NCBI GenBank assembly: GCA_032622095.1
Contig: CP136063.1
Span: 39,656,106 to 39,720,105 of the forward strand
Direction of reading: 5' to 3'
Length of the DNA: 64,000 nucleotides
Source: Siphonodentalium dalli
Lineage: Eukaryota > Mollusca > Scaphopoda > Gadilida > Siphonodentaliidae
The translations under genes were made by a program, and so were the position numbers. Positions 1-11,783 of the stretch are shown here, one piece after another. Numbering within the stretch: position 1 is the first letter of the stretch; every line of letters starts with the position of its first letter. The notes under the pieces are model-generated. The model had not been told where the DNA came from. It worked only from the letters and a program-made list of their open reading frames with translations, and did no database searches.

Positions 1-1766
1 AAATGCATTGAGAAGATGTTCCGATTCTGAATATTGACCTAAATGTTTCCGTTAAATTACGCGCAATGATAAGATAACAATCCAAATAAGGTAAATCGAT
101 TACGTCACTCATTCATGAATTTTTTACTATAGCGCGCGCCATAGTATTTTACCCCGTACAAGGAACGTGACGTCATTTCATTGACTGATTTCTCCTATTG
201 CCACCAACTTCAAGAGGATTTTTTCCGAGGAATTTGGAATATGCACTTGAATGTCAGTGGAATTTGAAGTGGAACTGCTTGAAGATACTGAAGTGGATCT
301 CAACGCTGTTTTCATTTTCTTGGTGCGAATGCACTTGTGGGAACAATTGTTTATCACGATTTTGATCTTTGGATTCCGAAGTGTAGCGTAACCAAAAATG
401 TTTCCCAGTTGGTGTTGATCCTGCAAATTCACTGAGTTGGAATTTGATGTCGATAACTCATTGGTGGTCTGTGTTTTTGATATATTTTGTGTTATCTGAC
501 TATGCACTGGGACTGAGACAATTATTTTGGTGTAAGGGGAGTAACCCAAAACGTGCACTTCGAATTACGTAATTCGGAATGTGCGAGGTTGGGATAAATA
601 GTCCGTCGTCGCTGGGAGTAGGATAAACCTCTGAGAGTAGGATAACATCGTGGCACTTCCGGGAGTGGGGATACGATTATTATTTTGGCAGAAAAAGTTA
701 CTGAAAATATAATAAAACAACTTACTCAACTACTTCAAATATTTTAATATACAAAAGTCTTAATACATTATTTATATTTGATGAAAACAGTTCATGTAAA
801 TTTTCTGTTTGCTGTTTTTAAAACAGTATAGCTTTGTATTTTGATATTCTGTTTTATATATGTTCGCACAATGAACGAATTATTCCTGGGTCAAAATAAG
901 CGACCGTCTTCCGCGACGAATTCATTGGAAAGAAAGTACACTGCGCAAATTATTCCCATTTGCTAACTAAATAGCAATACTGCCAAAATACTTGTACTTT
1001 ATAATTATGTTTTATTTTCGTCTAAGTACTTCGCAACATCAGTGTATACATGTAGCTCAATTCCATGAGATGGGTTTAGAAAAACATCTTGAAGACCATA
1101 TATTACCTTTAACGGTTTATTGCGGATGACTTGATCATATATGAAGTGACAAACAAACATACAATACATGCAAGACAAAGATGACAAACATGCAAGACAT
1201 ATACATATACATACGGAACACATGCAATACCGCTGACACACATGCAACTAATTTATCACATCAAACAAGCATATGAATGCACATGCACTGAGATCAAATC
1301 AAATAAGGAAACAGATTCAAGTCAAGTGTTTGTTTCCTACTTGCCCTAAATATAGAGCGTTCAATAAAACTACTTCATAGGATTTAATTTAACTGTTCTC
1401 ATTTTGTGTTAAACAATTAAGATTACTTCTTGAAAACCATTTACTACATGTTGTCAGAACATAGCTTAAATATTTAAAAGCAGTCAAGTTTTAGTTTAGA
1501 TTTATACCTTTTTTGAACCGCTGTAAATTTTCTTGAATCACTGTAAAATTCTCAAACAATGGAGACATATATTCTACAGCAATAAACATGCTACTGAAAT
1601 AACTGTTATTTCCTACTATTCTAATTCTTAAGAGGGTGGGTAAATTTTATAACATTTATTGCTGCCACTTCGTAAGGCAGATCAAGACAAAGTAATTTTA
1701 TTATAGCAATTTAGCGAGCGCGCCAAAATTGTAACTCACATTGTTAGCCAATGAAAATAGATAACA
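1..1766. other. No convincing gene; AT-rich flank
   Basis: A 126-codon open frame on the minus strand (178-558) starts with GTG rather than ATG, is serine-rich and matches no family I recognise, so I do not call it. A perfect 16-base palindrome (cgaattacgtaattcg) lies at 561-576, and a short 'gagtaggataa' motif is repeated near 610-650. The rest is unremarkable. Confidence 0.5.
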
Positions 1767-1912
1767 CATATAATGACGTCATGCAACCATGCCTATTATT
1801 AGAAAGCATAACCGATGTAATACTTATTTATAGATCACAATAATGACGTCACGCCAACATGCATATTCATGAGAAGGCGCCACCAATGTAATAGTCTTTT
1901 TTATAGAGTTAT
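1767..1912. repeat. Two-copy tandem repeat with TGACGTCA boxes
   Basis: Two diverged copies of a unit of about 74 bp follow each other. Both contain 'ataatgacgtca' and end in 'tttatagat/gag'. The shared TGACGTCA is a textbook CRE octamer, but nothing nearby shows it drives a promoter. Confidence 0.5.
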
Positions 1913-2497
1913 CTTGCTTAGATTAATATGAATCTTAGTCACGGAATTACTCGATTTGTAGACAAATAGAATCACTTATCTGAAATGTCATGCGGTATGG
2001 TGTAGTGATCTATATACCAGTGAAAGATCTCGTTACCAAACATGTTTCTGTTTGTACCCAATGTTTGGTTTAAATTCATGCATCTAACCCTTTGGGATAA
2101 AATATGTCGCTCTTATACGACTTATTTTATACGACTTATTTTATAGTCATCATTGAGTCTGCACCATTTACATGTAGTATCCAATTTGTGATACAGTTTG
2201 TTTGTTTTATTACTTTTATTCAGGTAATACAACTGGGTAATGTTTATTTCATTGGGCCACAATCGAGCACTACTACTCTGATATGGGTGTTTTTGTCTAC
2301 CATATATTTTGAGACTTCCATATATATATTTATCACATAATTTGGCCATAAAAGCAGTTTCATAATTATCGGTAATAGACACGTTTAATATCAGCGCGTG
2401 CGATGACGTCACGGCGTTCTTCAAATAACTTGCGATCGCTGTAGTTTATGATTGTTGTTTGCGCGTTGCTTCGGGTTTATTTGATCATGTGATAAAA

Positions 2498-2651
2498 GGT
2501 ATCTCAAACTCGTTCTATTTTATACGTAATTTATCAACCTCGTCCACTAAATTCTATTTGAGCCTCGGTAAACCTCGGCTCAAATCGAATTTAGTGAACT
2601 CGGTTGATAAATTCCGTATAAAATAGAAACTCATGTGAGATCCTCTATATA
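2498..2651. mobile_element. Palindromic MITE, copy A
   Basis: The segment folds on itself with arms of about 65 bp. The left arm reads ggtatctcaaactcg... and the right arm is its imperfect reverse complement, ending in ctcatgtgagatcc followed by tctatatat. The centre lies in the 'cctcggtaaacctcgg' stretch. The same sequence occurs inverted at 8498-8643, and its outer 'atatagaggatctc' end recurs at 60312. It has no coding capacity. This is probably a foldback-type non-autonomous DNA transposon, but I cannot fix a target-site duplication. Confidence 0.75.
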
Positions 2652-2656
2652 TCCTT

Positions 2657-3265
2657 TATAGACTCGAAAATGGCTCGACCGATTGAGCCCAACCTTGCTG
2701 TGTAAGGGTAAAAACCCACAGGGCAGTGTCATCGGACCATTCACGAGCCCATGCGACCACTCCTTCACCCTTCAACTGCTACCGTAATGGGGATTGATGG
2801 GTTAATCGCATGATAATTAATGAGCATTCGTATCTGCGGTGTTGTTGTTAAAGAGCGTTTATAACACACGAGTATAAATACGGCTCAATCGACCGTCTCA
2901 GAAACTGGGGATATCGAGGCGAAATTTCGTACTTAGAGCTTCCAAGGGACGGGGGTGATTTTCGTCGTGTCAGTTTGTCCGCCTGAGGTGACCTTGACCT
3001 TGAAACGGGTGCCCACAAATCACCTTGGGCGATATCTCGGTCGTCAGAGGTGACATCGACGTGAAATTTGTTATGTATGGTCCACTCGGGATGGGGAATT
3101 TTTTTGTCGGGTTATTTTGTCCACCCAACATGACCTTGATACGGATGCCCGCAAATGATAGCATGCTGTCAGCGTACCTGTACGGGTTACCTTGAGAAAC
3201 AAAAATTAATGGATCGACCAAAGCCATGGGAACAGTCCCGCCAGTGGCGGGCTAATCTACTAGTT
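2657..3265. repeat. Interspersed repeat with ~130-150 bp internal units
   Basis: Two similar blocks follow each other (about 2906-3025 and 3026-3165). Each runs from 'gatatctcgg'-like sequence through 'gaaatttcgtac/gaaatttgttat' and 'tttgtcc(g/a)cc' to 'accttga..cgg(g/a)tgcccacaaat'. The style matches interspersed repeats common in marine invertebrates. An open frame at 2970-3227 on the minus strand is a by-product of the repeat. Confidence 0.5.
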
Positions 3266-3536
3266 TGTATATATTTTGTTTTAGTCTAATTCACTGTCAT
3301 TTCTAATCACAGTTGCTTCACTCGATTTGGATAATCTGTTTCTTCTCATCGTGATATGGCTTTGTTGCTAAAATGACGTTAAACTCTAATCAATCCATCA
3401 ACCTCATAGCAGGTACATGTTCCTATATCCAAGGACGGAAAAGTATTGTATTTTCTGTGCCCATGCATGCGACACTATTCATCCATATAGTTCCGGTCCC
3501 TTCTCCATATCAAGCTGAACTTCTCGCTATGCCTCC

Positions 3537-4083
3537 TCCGAAACCAAGCATCCTACACACGACTCCTATTGTGTCTGAAACCAAGCGTCCTACACACGAC
3601 CCGTTTTGTGTCTGAAACCAAGCGTCCTACACACGACCCGTTTTGTGTCTAAAACCAAGCGTCCTACACACGACCCGTTTTGTGTCTGAAACCAAGCGTC
3701 CTACACACGACTCCTATTGTGTCTGAAACGAAACGTCCTACACACAACTCACATTATGTCTGAAACCAAGCGTCCTACACACGACTCACATTGTGACTGA
3801 AACCAAGCGTCCTACACACGACTCGTATTGTGTCTGAAACCAAGCGTCCTGCACACGACTCGTATTGTGTCTGAAACCAAGCGTCCTACACACGACTCGT
3901 ATTGTGTCTGAAACCAAGCGTCCTGCACACGACTCGTATTGTGTCTGAAACCAAGCGTCCTGCACACGACTCGTTTTGTGTCTGAAACCAAGCGTGCTGC
4001 ACACGACTCGTTTTGTATCTTAAACCAAGCGTCCTGCACACGACTCGTTTTCTATCATAAACCAAGCATCCTACATACAACTC
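3537..4083. repeat. 37-bp minisatellite, about 14-15 copies
   Basis: The unit is 37 bp (consensus begins aaaccaagcgtcctacacac and ends gtattgtgtctg) and repeats about 14-15 times with few substitutions; the outermost copies have decayed. Because 37 is one more than a multiple of three, the same peptide appears in all three minus-strand frames and gives three overlapping open frames. These are artefacts of the repeat, not genes. Confidence 0.95.
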
Positions 4084-4317
4084 AGAGCATCTTTAAATGT
4101 AAATATATTGTAAAAAAAAGAATGTGTCAATTTGGTCAATCTTAAATTGAAACGGAATAGAAGTCAACTCTAACATGAAGTTTGAACTTCGTTGTAATAT
4201 ATATAGATGGTACATGTACATGTACATCCTCTTATGGAGTCAAAATCATTGAACCGTTCCTTTTGCATATACATATACTAGTAGTCTTGATGTTCAGCCT
4301 AGCATCCATCTTTCCCA

Positions 4318-4481
4318 TTAACTCTTTCAGTGCCAAGTCCGATTTTTGTATCAACCCATATTTCCTTGATCCTTAGAGCTCTTTCCATCAATGTATCACA
4401 TTATTATGATCAATAAATTTGAAAAATGATCAAGGAAATATGGGTTGATACAAAAATCGGACTTGGCACTGAAAGGGTTAA
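4318..4481. mobile_element. piggyBac-like MITE flanked by TTAA
   Basis: A 156-bp element (4322-4477) lies between two TTAA tetranucleotides. Its ends are inverted repeats of about 50 bp: CTCTTTCAGTGCCAAGTCCG... on the left and the reverse complement ending GGCACTGAAAGGG on the right. TTAA targets and CCCT-type ends are typical of the piggyBac superfamily. It encodes nothing. Confidence 0.85.
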
Positions 4482-5079
4482 TTTTACTGTTGAATATCCA
4501 CTGAACCATGCACCGAAGCTTGTACAATGTACCGCATTTGCTGTGAATATTTGTACCGCCCGGAGGCCAAGGCGGCTGGGTAATTCCAATCTATTTTTAG
4601 TTCCAGATAACGACTATTGTGGAACTGAAATTACAATATACAACATAACATTCGCATAATATTGTATTTCTAACCTGACAGTGTTCGTGGTAAGGGTTAA
4701 TTTCTTCGGGAACGGGATTTTCATCATGTTGAACATCGATTTTACCGCTAAATACGTGTCCAGGTTTATATCGTCGGGAACTGAAACGATAGACCACTTT
4801 CTAATCGTTTTAGCCTTGTGGATTACACGGCTTCAATTGGGAGCAAAAAGTCTATTTTTCGATATGCATTAGTTTAATTTCATTTATTTTCCGACGATTT
4901 TTAACGTTTCCGGTTTTGCTGAATATTAATCTCACGGAATTGCAGAGTTCACAATACGGAACAAAATATTTTTGGATTTGAATTATATCGCGATGAACAG
5001 ACATCTGATGGTTTAGATTATACTTACGTAAAAATACTTACTTCTCTATTGGTTCACGTCAGACCACCCATGCACTGAA
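4482..5079. other. No feature seen
   Basis: Short open frames lie on both strands here, but none has a recognisable domain or splice context. Confidence 0.5.
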
Positions 5080-5410
5080 AAAACATAAGTGTAGAAAATC
5101 TACACAAAAGAGTAGAATGGTTATACTCTTTATTGATAAAATGTTGATCCAATCCATTAAAGAGTAGAAATTGAGTAAGGGTAAAAATTACTCTATTTGT
5201 GTAAGTGTGGCTACACTTTCGTGGTGTATAATTTTACACTTTCCCACACAATATTGTGTAGAAATGGGGTACACAAATGTGTAGAAATTGATGTACACAA
5301 TAAGTGTAGTTCACTATACATGAATATGGGTATATTTATTCACACAAATTCTACTATTTTAAGTGTAGAAAAGTACCCTTTTTGTGTACGATTGTGTACA
5401 CTTTGATGAA
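5080..5410. repeat. GTGTAGAA / TACACA motif-rich tract
   Basis: The words gtgtaga, tctacac, gtacaca and tacactt recur many times in both orientations without a fixed period. The strand can therefore form many small alternative hairpins. A poly-C run (about 5422-5431) follows directly. Confidence 0.6.
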
Positions 5411-6478
5411 TAGATACAAAACACCCCCCCCCATGGTACCCCATCCAACCCATGCATGGGAGTGTGAATCATTGGGCAAGAGTGACAAAGACAACCATGT
5501 TCATACGGTTCAACTCTATTATAATTACAGATACAATCCCTGCAACAATCTGCCCCATTCATCACATAGGCAAATTAACAAAGGCTATGGGTTTCATAGG
5601 AAAACAGGATAATCAATCCATGAGAAAACTGTATTGGTGATTCATTATCTTTATTTCATATTGAACACAAATGTAATATAACAGTTATGCACTTGACATT
5701 TAGCATATACCATGCCTAGAATGGGCAGGATGCTGTGTATATTAAAACTTAATATGTATACATAGTCATTTGTGGTTACAATGAAATTCTGAATATAAAA
5801 ATAATGGGCGATGTTCTTACTCTTATTTTCTCACATGTGAACAGCTGATGTGAATACATGTATAACCAAATTGGAACAGTCAATGGAACGAGTTGATTGC
5901 ACTTGTACTAATTTGTTTTGATAAGGTGTACAAGAAAAACGTTCAGTACTTGTTGGCAACGTTTATAAAAAAAACTGATACAATAAGTTGGCACATTAGT
6001 AATATAAATCTGTGTCCAATATTCATTTTCAGATCGCTCATATGAAGTTAAGAATTAATTGATCTTGCAAATAATGAATGTACAAAATAACTCCAAGTAC
6101 AAGTAAATGTAACTCACTTCACTATCAGCCAGTATATCTGATACTCGATCGGCAGTCAAAACTTCATCAGTCTCTGTTAGCTCTATTTCCATGTCATCGG
6201 TATCACCATCATCCTTTCTTGTATTCTGTATTAATCATCATACAAGAGGCTCTTGATTCTTTCCCAATCCATGGAGACCAAAAGGTCAAACTTGGCTTCA
6301 GTTTGAAAGGGTTTGTCATATTACCTAAAATAATAAAAACAATGAAGCATATGTAGTGCGGATATTCACCCAATTGAAGATGGGCAAGATATTTTTGAGG
6401 TCAAATATTTATTTGGTTCATCTTGATACTGTGAATGAAAAATTCATAACTACTAAAAGAATAATGAAAATATCAATA
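5411..6478. other. No gene seen
   Basis: Non-coding. The open frame at 6078-6356 (+) shows no domain, and no splice-bounded coding segment is apparent. Confidence 0.5.
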
Positions 6479-7753
6479 GAGACCTTTCGCATCCTCGCGT
6501 TTAAGATTACTAATACGGATAGTTATTCGTAGTCGTAAGTCTATCCGTAGGGCCAAAAAGTCCTTTCGCAAAACGACTACGCATAAGAGTTTTGACGAAC
6601 ACGTACCATCATTATTTCGTACCACTTTTAGAACTCAAAGTGTGTGTTTGGTATACAGTCCCTTAATACTTTACTTATCGTCTCATTTACAACAATGCGA
6701 TAATCATGACCTGTTTATTATCAATAATTAGACCAGTCACAACCTACGACCCGGGATATATTGTGGCAATACAGGTATAAATGTCAGGTCATATGTGGTG
6801 GAAATTCAGTTCGTTGTCATCATGGATGACCTGATAGAGGTTAGGTTGATGGGGCAAGAGGGGTTCCTTAATTTGGATCTCACATCAACCACGACTCCAC
6901 CACTTCAAGACCCTTCCAGTCCGCAATTTGATTTCAATGCGATTTCGGCTTCACAGGCCTATCACCTCTTTGGGTTTAGGAAATCCGACATAAGGTTGAT
7001 GTGCTCACTGATGGGCATCAATTCTGATTTGGTACTACCAAATCGAAACAAATTCGACACGGTAGAATCGATGTGCTTTATTGTGTCAGATATTTGACAA
7101 ACCGGCAAAATTTCGTTGAACAAAATAATGATAAATAACAGGTTTGGGCAATTTTATACTATAGTTGACTGGTTATATATATCATTAATTTTGGGCAATT
7201 ACTCGATTCTGATAACAGAAGCGGCATTTCAAAAAAAAAAAATTGTTGTTGCAATCTGATGATATGGGGACATCTAATCGCAAAGAACAAACCTAACAGA
7301 CTGCTGAGCTCTGGTGATGTCGGTGGGTGTGCCAAATATTCTTTTAGTAACACCAAGTCCATGTCAGCCGTGTATTATTTTGGCGACTGGTTTCATAGTG
7401 CACTTCTATTACTGCAAAGTTTTGTATCGCAGCCAACGATGACTATCCGTTGTGAATAGCGATCTTATTTCGCGGGATGCTCGAGATTCACGACAACGAG
7501 TAGAGTGATTGCCAATCTTAACAGCACACTGAGGTCATAGCTCAATACATGGTTTACATTATATACATATAAAGTCTCGAATGGAGTCAAGTAATATTTT
7601 GCAGAAAATAAATTTCAGGTGTCATTTGAGCTTATTAAAAACTATGAAATCGTAACCGTTATCACGGATAGTAAAATACGACTTGAAAGTACACAAATGT
7701 TGGTGACGTAGTACCCTATCCGTAATCGTAAAGTGAGTTTTGCGAAAGGTCTC
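6479..7753 (+). mobile_element. Internally deleted DNA transposon, PIF/Harbinger-like
   Basis: The ends are perfect 13-bp inverted repeats, GAGACCTTTCGCA at 6479 and its reverse complement finishing at 7753. Related 'tacggatag' subterminal motifs sit inside both ends. The element is flanked by CAATA on both sides, which would be a 5-bp target-site duplication. The inside holds a decayed 100-codon open frame (6795-7097) that looks like the N-terminal part of a Harbinger/IS5-type transposase. The catalytic domain is absent, so the element could only have moved in trans. Five base pairs is unusual for PIF/Harbinger, which normally duplicates 3 bp, so the superfamily call is tentative. Confidence 0.75.
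6795..7097 (+). pseudogene. Transposase N-terminal remnant, Harbinger-like (tentative)
   Basis: The frame opens at a GTG or at the ATG of 'MDDLIEV'. It contains an acidic, proline-rich N-terminus and, at about residues 55-95, a stretch 'FRKSDIRLMCSLMGI' followed by 'PNRNKFDTVESMCFIV'. That pattern (an F-R-F/K-x-D-I-R-x-L helix, then R/N-K-x-x-x-x-x-E-x-x-C) resembles the region just before the DDE domain in Harbinger-type transposases. It stops at 7097 and no downstream DDE motifs are present. The assignment rests on memory of the family pattern and could be wrong. Confidence 0.4.
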
Positions 7754-8484
7754 CAATATTCCCAGTAATAGAGGATTTAAATATCTTCAGATGACCTGTC
7801 CCCTAGGTAAATACCAAACTGGTTATATATATACCTTTAATTCAAAACAATTTTGTCAATTCCAGATTGTGATTCCTCGAAGTGGACAAAAAGCGTCGAT
7901 AAGCACATCCGAGTCACGGATGCTTCACCAAACGATTCATGTTAACACTGATAACTTTTATAAACGCAGTAATATTTTATTGAAATTTATTGTATTTATT
8001 TAAAACTCGTTTTGACTTACTTCGTCGACGAGTACATCATTCAGCGTGAACGTTTTAAATTCTGCAACTGTCGGCAACTGGTGGATTTTAATTGGTTGCG
8101 GCGTTTCAAATCGCCGAATGAGGTCTGTATTAAAATCACAGCCGTTGAATCTCATAACCTGGTTAAAATTAAGTAAAAACTAGTTAATGGAAATATTGAC
8201 ATGTAATTCATATATAACAATGAGTTATTTATGTAGAATGCGAATGGCATCTATACATATGAGTAACAAGTCCCCATTGATCATAGGTTGGTGGTCACAT
8301 TTGGAACACAACTAGAGAAAGAGTGTTTAAAATGTCTGCAATGTCTGCCTATTTATGGTACTAGGATCATGTCTGCATAAGGCATCTATATCTAGCGACG
8401 ATCGGTCATCGTATATGGTTAAAAATATACAACGTTCGTCAAAAATCGGTCGCGCTCAGTGTGGATACAGTATTACAGACATGA
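7754..8484. other. No feature seen
   Basis: AT-rich, with no splice-bounded coding segment and no strong repeat. Confidence 0.5.
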
Positions 8485-8651
8485 ATTAATATATAGAGGA
8501 TCTCACATGAGTTTCTATTGTATACGGAATTTATCAACCGAGTTCACTAAATTCGATTTGAGCCGAGGTTTACCGAAGTTCAAATAGAATTTAGAGGACG
8601 AGGTTGATAAATTACGTATAAAATAGGACGAGTGTGAGATACCTTTTATGA
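8485..8651. mobile_element. Palindromic MITE, copy B (inverted relative to copy A)
   Basis: The core (8498-8643) is the near-identical reverse complement of the element at 2498-2643. It begins 'atatagaggatctcacatgag' and ends 'gagtgtgagatacc'. The arms again pair over about 62 bp. Having two copies in opposite orientation confirms a discrete mobile unit. Confidence 0.8.
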
Positions 8652-9237
8652 TATCAGGTGAAAGCATGGTGTATTTAAACAAAGTGAAGACTGCATTCTT
8701 CAATCATAATCATGTCTTCTATTGCATTAGACTTGCTATACGAGTAGCAATAGAAAATAGGTTAGGGAAGTCAGCTAACTGGGAAAGGTGTGAAACGCAA
8801 GTTAGAAGTGAAAAGGATTGAGACAAAGTACGAGGCCATGGTTCTTGTGGAAAGTGGTCACAAATCCTGTGCGGACATTACCTAACAATTTGGGATTCCA
8901 GCCTGTACATTGTCGACACGGATTAAGATCAAGGACAATATCAGGAATGGTTATCTACAATTCGGTCATAAATAAAATATTTCAAATAATAATGAGGTGT
9001 ATAATTTGTCCAGTGCAGTTATGAAAAAAGTGCCAAACCTCCAATTAATTGCAGCATGATATTTCTTAGCTAGAATAAGTACATCAACCCATGATAAACA
9101 ACATATTAAAAATAAAAAGGACCTACAAATGGGCAAATTGGTGAATATTGTTAAATAAATTTGTGAAAATGTGGTAATACTCAATTTATGGCTTTCAAGG
9201 TCGTTTATCATACATGTATAAGAAATTCCATATCAAA
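8652..9237. other. No feature seen
   Basis: Non-coding, AT-rich; the short open frames are not supported. Confidence 0.5.
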
Positions 9238-9475
9238 CGTCCTTCCATTGTCATATCTGTTATGTAAATTTTACTATCCTGATTACAGAACAGAAAACCT
9301 TTTTCCAGATGTATCAGTTAAGTATTTTTAGTTACATGTATATATGCCTCTAAAATTGAGACTTCATTTCACAAGACTATTCCTAATATTTTAAATACTA
9401 GAGAGAAATGAAGGATTTTCCAGTCCTGTAACCAGGATAGTAAAATCTCCAAAATAGTTTTGATAATGGAAGGAC
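9238..9475. mobile_element. Small inverted-repeat element at the end of the YqaJ remnant
   Basis: Sequence at 9238-9295 (cgtccttccattgtc...) is repeated inverted at about 9411-9475 (...gataatggaaggac). The inner block 'attttactatcctg(a/g)ttaca' is shared by both arms. The arms are about 60 bp and about 80% alike. The C-terminal part of the open frame ending at 9391 is this element, not YqaJ. Confidence 0.55.
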
Positions 9476-9539
9476 TTGTTGATTTTACTGTACTGTACTG
9501 TACTGTATATTATGTTAGAAGTTAAATCTTTCAAATTAA

Positions 9540-10123
9540 CCACAACCTGTCTATTAATGCGTTTTGGTGGAATGTTTACTAGTACATTGGTTTGTAAAAA
9601 TACATCTTTTAATAGTACATTGTTTACATCTTTTACTAGTACATTGTTTACTAGTACATTGGTTTGTAAAAATACATCTTTGAAATGAGAATTAAAAAAT
9701 TTAGAAAGTTTCAATAACATATCATTGATGAAAATGTCATCGCGTTTGATGGTCAACCATTTACAATCAATCAATGTATTAATCACAAAGTCACAGTATT
9801 GTTTGACCCGTACAATACATTTGTTCTTGTACCTGGTAATAGTAATCATGATTTTTTGCCAAGGTCAAATTTCCACTTTCGTTGTGACAGAGGTATTTTA
9901 CTGTGTCTTGAGCTGAACGGGCACTTAACTTCAACCGCTATTCTCAGATACCATTTTAACGAACTTCAGATATCTTTCGTGGTTCATCGTCGTGGCTTTG
10001 TCGTCGGTTGTCAAATTCGTTGAGGTATTTCTTCACTGCTGTTTAAAATTTTATATGTTTTACCGTCAGGTAAGTTCATGACATATTCAGGTTCTAACGC
10101 TTCATTCAAACCGACGTAACCTG
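9540..10123 (-). pseudogene. YqaJ-type viral recombinase / alkaline exonuclease remnant
   Basis: YqaJ proteins are PD-(D/E)XK nucleases of phages, eukaryotic viruses and mobile elements, used in DNA recombination. Conserved pieces are visible in three frames. The core 'VEVKCP' (the E-x-K catalytic strand) lies near 9920. It is followed by 'DYYYQVQ', the glutamine-rich helix that binds the active site. Then comes a 'CDFVINT...RDDIFINDMLLKLSKFF' C-terminal segment at 9640-9830. At least two frameshifts and several stops separate these pieces. Upstream at 10123 there is a good splice acceptor (poly-T then aacag), followed by about 95 bp of open coding sequence in a frame that ends in a stop. Downstream, the block 'KDVFLQTNVLVN' is duplicated and an inverted-repeat element is inserted. 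Related genes are abundant in invertebrate genomes. This copy cannot be functional. Confidence 0.7.
9575..9687. repeat. Short duplication inside the YqaJ remnant
   Basis: The block 'tagtacattggtttgtaaaaatacatctt' occurs twice (about 9580-9609 and 9652-9681), separated by variants of 'tagtacattgttta'. It duplicates about 12 residues at the C-terminal end of the YqaJ frame. Confidence 0.7.
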
Positions 10124-11783
10124 TTAAAAAAAATAATCGCGTTAGTTTATTGAGTACATTATAAACCACAAGTAAATTGTGATTTACCGTAAGTCAAACA
10201 AGTGAGTTCATATTTTGTCACAACAGTTTATAAGTGTATAGAAATACACCAGATGGGCTCCCCAGTTAATCCTATAATGACACGCGCAACTCAGTCTCAC
10301 AACTCTTTAATGACGTAAGCCAATATAATTACATTCAGACACGTGTCTGGAAATAGATCAACGAATGGGTGGACGATTTGGTGACACCATTAAGCAAACA
10401 TTCCACCAACCGGCACGCATACTTCTGGCATCTGTATTGTTATTTATGAAGCCCATGCTCATTGAGAATGTGCAAAATTTCACTCCCCTATACAAGTGTA
10501 GAATACATACATGTATATCTTTATTATATTATCTAATATAATTATATCATATTATTAGATAAAACTAAATTCTTTTCTCATGTTCTGATGTCTGATATTT
10601 GTATAGTCATGGAGGTCTCGTAATGGCTTAATAGCATATAACTCTTCAATCGTTGAGGTAATAACGAATTAAATTGATAAAGTAAGAAGTAATTGTGCCA
10701 TTAATTAAATAATTGAGTAATCATTTAGAAATTAAATAAAAACATGAGAAATGGGCATAACAGGCACTACATGTAGGGACATTACGTCGAAATATTATAC
10801 ACCTTACATATACATATATTAAATGATCACACCGCATAATCAAATGTCCGTCTCTCAGAAAAAAACACCGTCTCTCAGAGAAGGAGCGGCGTCTCTTGGT
10901 AACCCATCGCGTATTTTCTTCAACATGATATAAACAACAACAGACTGCAAAGCGAGTATATTTATTTTAAGACTACGTTGTGGTGCTCCTAATAGATGAA
11001 TACTTCATCTCACTTCACTCAAAGTGCCATGATCGAAAAACAAACGCAATAGTAAACAAAAAACGTCTCACAAAATGAAAACGGAGACTCAAAATTCAAT
11101 TTGGGAATGTAAATTGCGCCACTTTTTGAACTATATAGCACACACAAAATGTTGTATGCTTAAGATTCCTTACCAAAACACTCTGAAAATAAATAAAATA
11201 CAAGTTATATCATCCATTGATAGCTTTGCTGATAACTATTTAGTGTTGTCTGACTTGAAACAATGACCGCGTTTCGGGTTTGACACACAACACTACTCTC
11301 AGAGAATGACAACTCGTACTCTCAGATAATTCAATTTATTATATGACTATCCTAATTTCCTTTAAAATACCAATATTGTTTGCGATAAAAATCCTGAATG
11401 CTTGAAACCCCCGAAGTGTGATCTGTAGAACGAGGCTAAGTCGTATAATAAACACATTACTACTGTAGTGATTGATCTTGATTGTGCATCACTTCTCGTT
11501 GTCGAGGTCAAATCGAGGATCAAACTCGCGGCAAGCCGTCATGGACTGGGTGATAAGTTTGTTTAACTGTGACATTTACGCTCCAAATGTAGCGTAATTG
11601 TTAACTTTTATTTGTAGCAATACATTAACAAATATATAATATATCGTCTACACGCAAACACTTGTGACTTGTGATGAAATATTGAGCTCGAGAAGTCCTG
11701 AAACACAAAGAGGAGACCTGAGAAATAAAAATAAAATTCACATCACGTCATCCGAATTAATTCAATGCTTTCTGTTCTTGTGG
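10124..11783. other. No gene seen; long non-coding stretch
   Basis: AT-rich sequence with no domain, strong repeat or splice-bounded exon that I can support. A small 'gtctctcag' repeat lies at 10850-10900. It separates the YqaJ remnant from the PC4-like gene. Confidence 0.5.

Noticed and set aside
178-558. 126-codon minus-strand frame
   Set aside because: Starts with GTG, has no domain, is serine-rich low complexity and has no splice signals.
2104-2424. Overlapping open frames on both strands
   Set aside because: Neither has a domain, and overlap on both strands suggests chance in AT-rich DNA.
3786-4080. Three overlapping minus-strand open frames of 64-75 codons
   Set aside because: They are the 37-bp minisatellite read in three frames.
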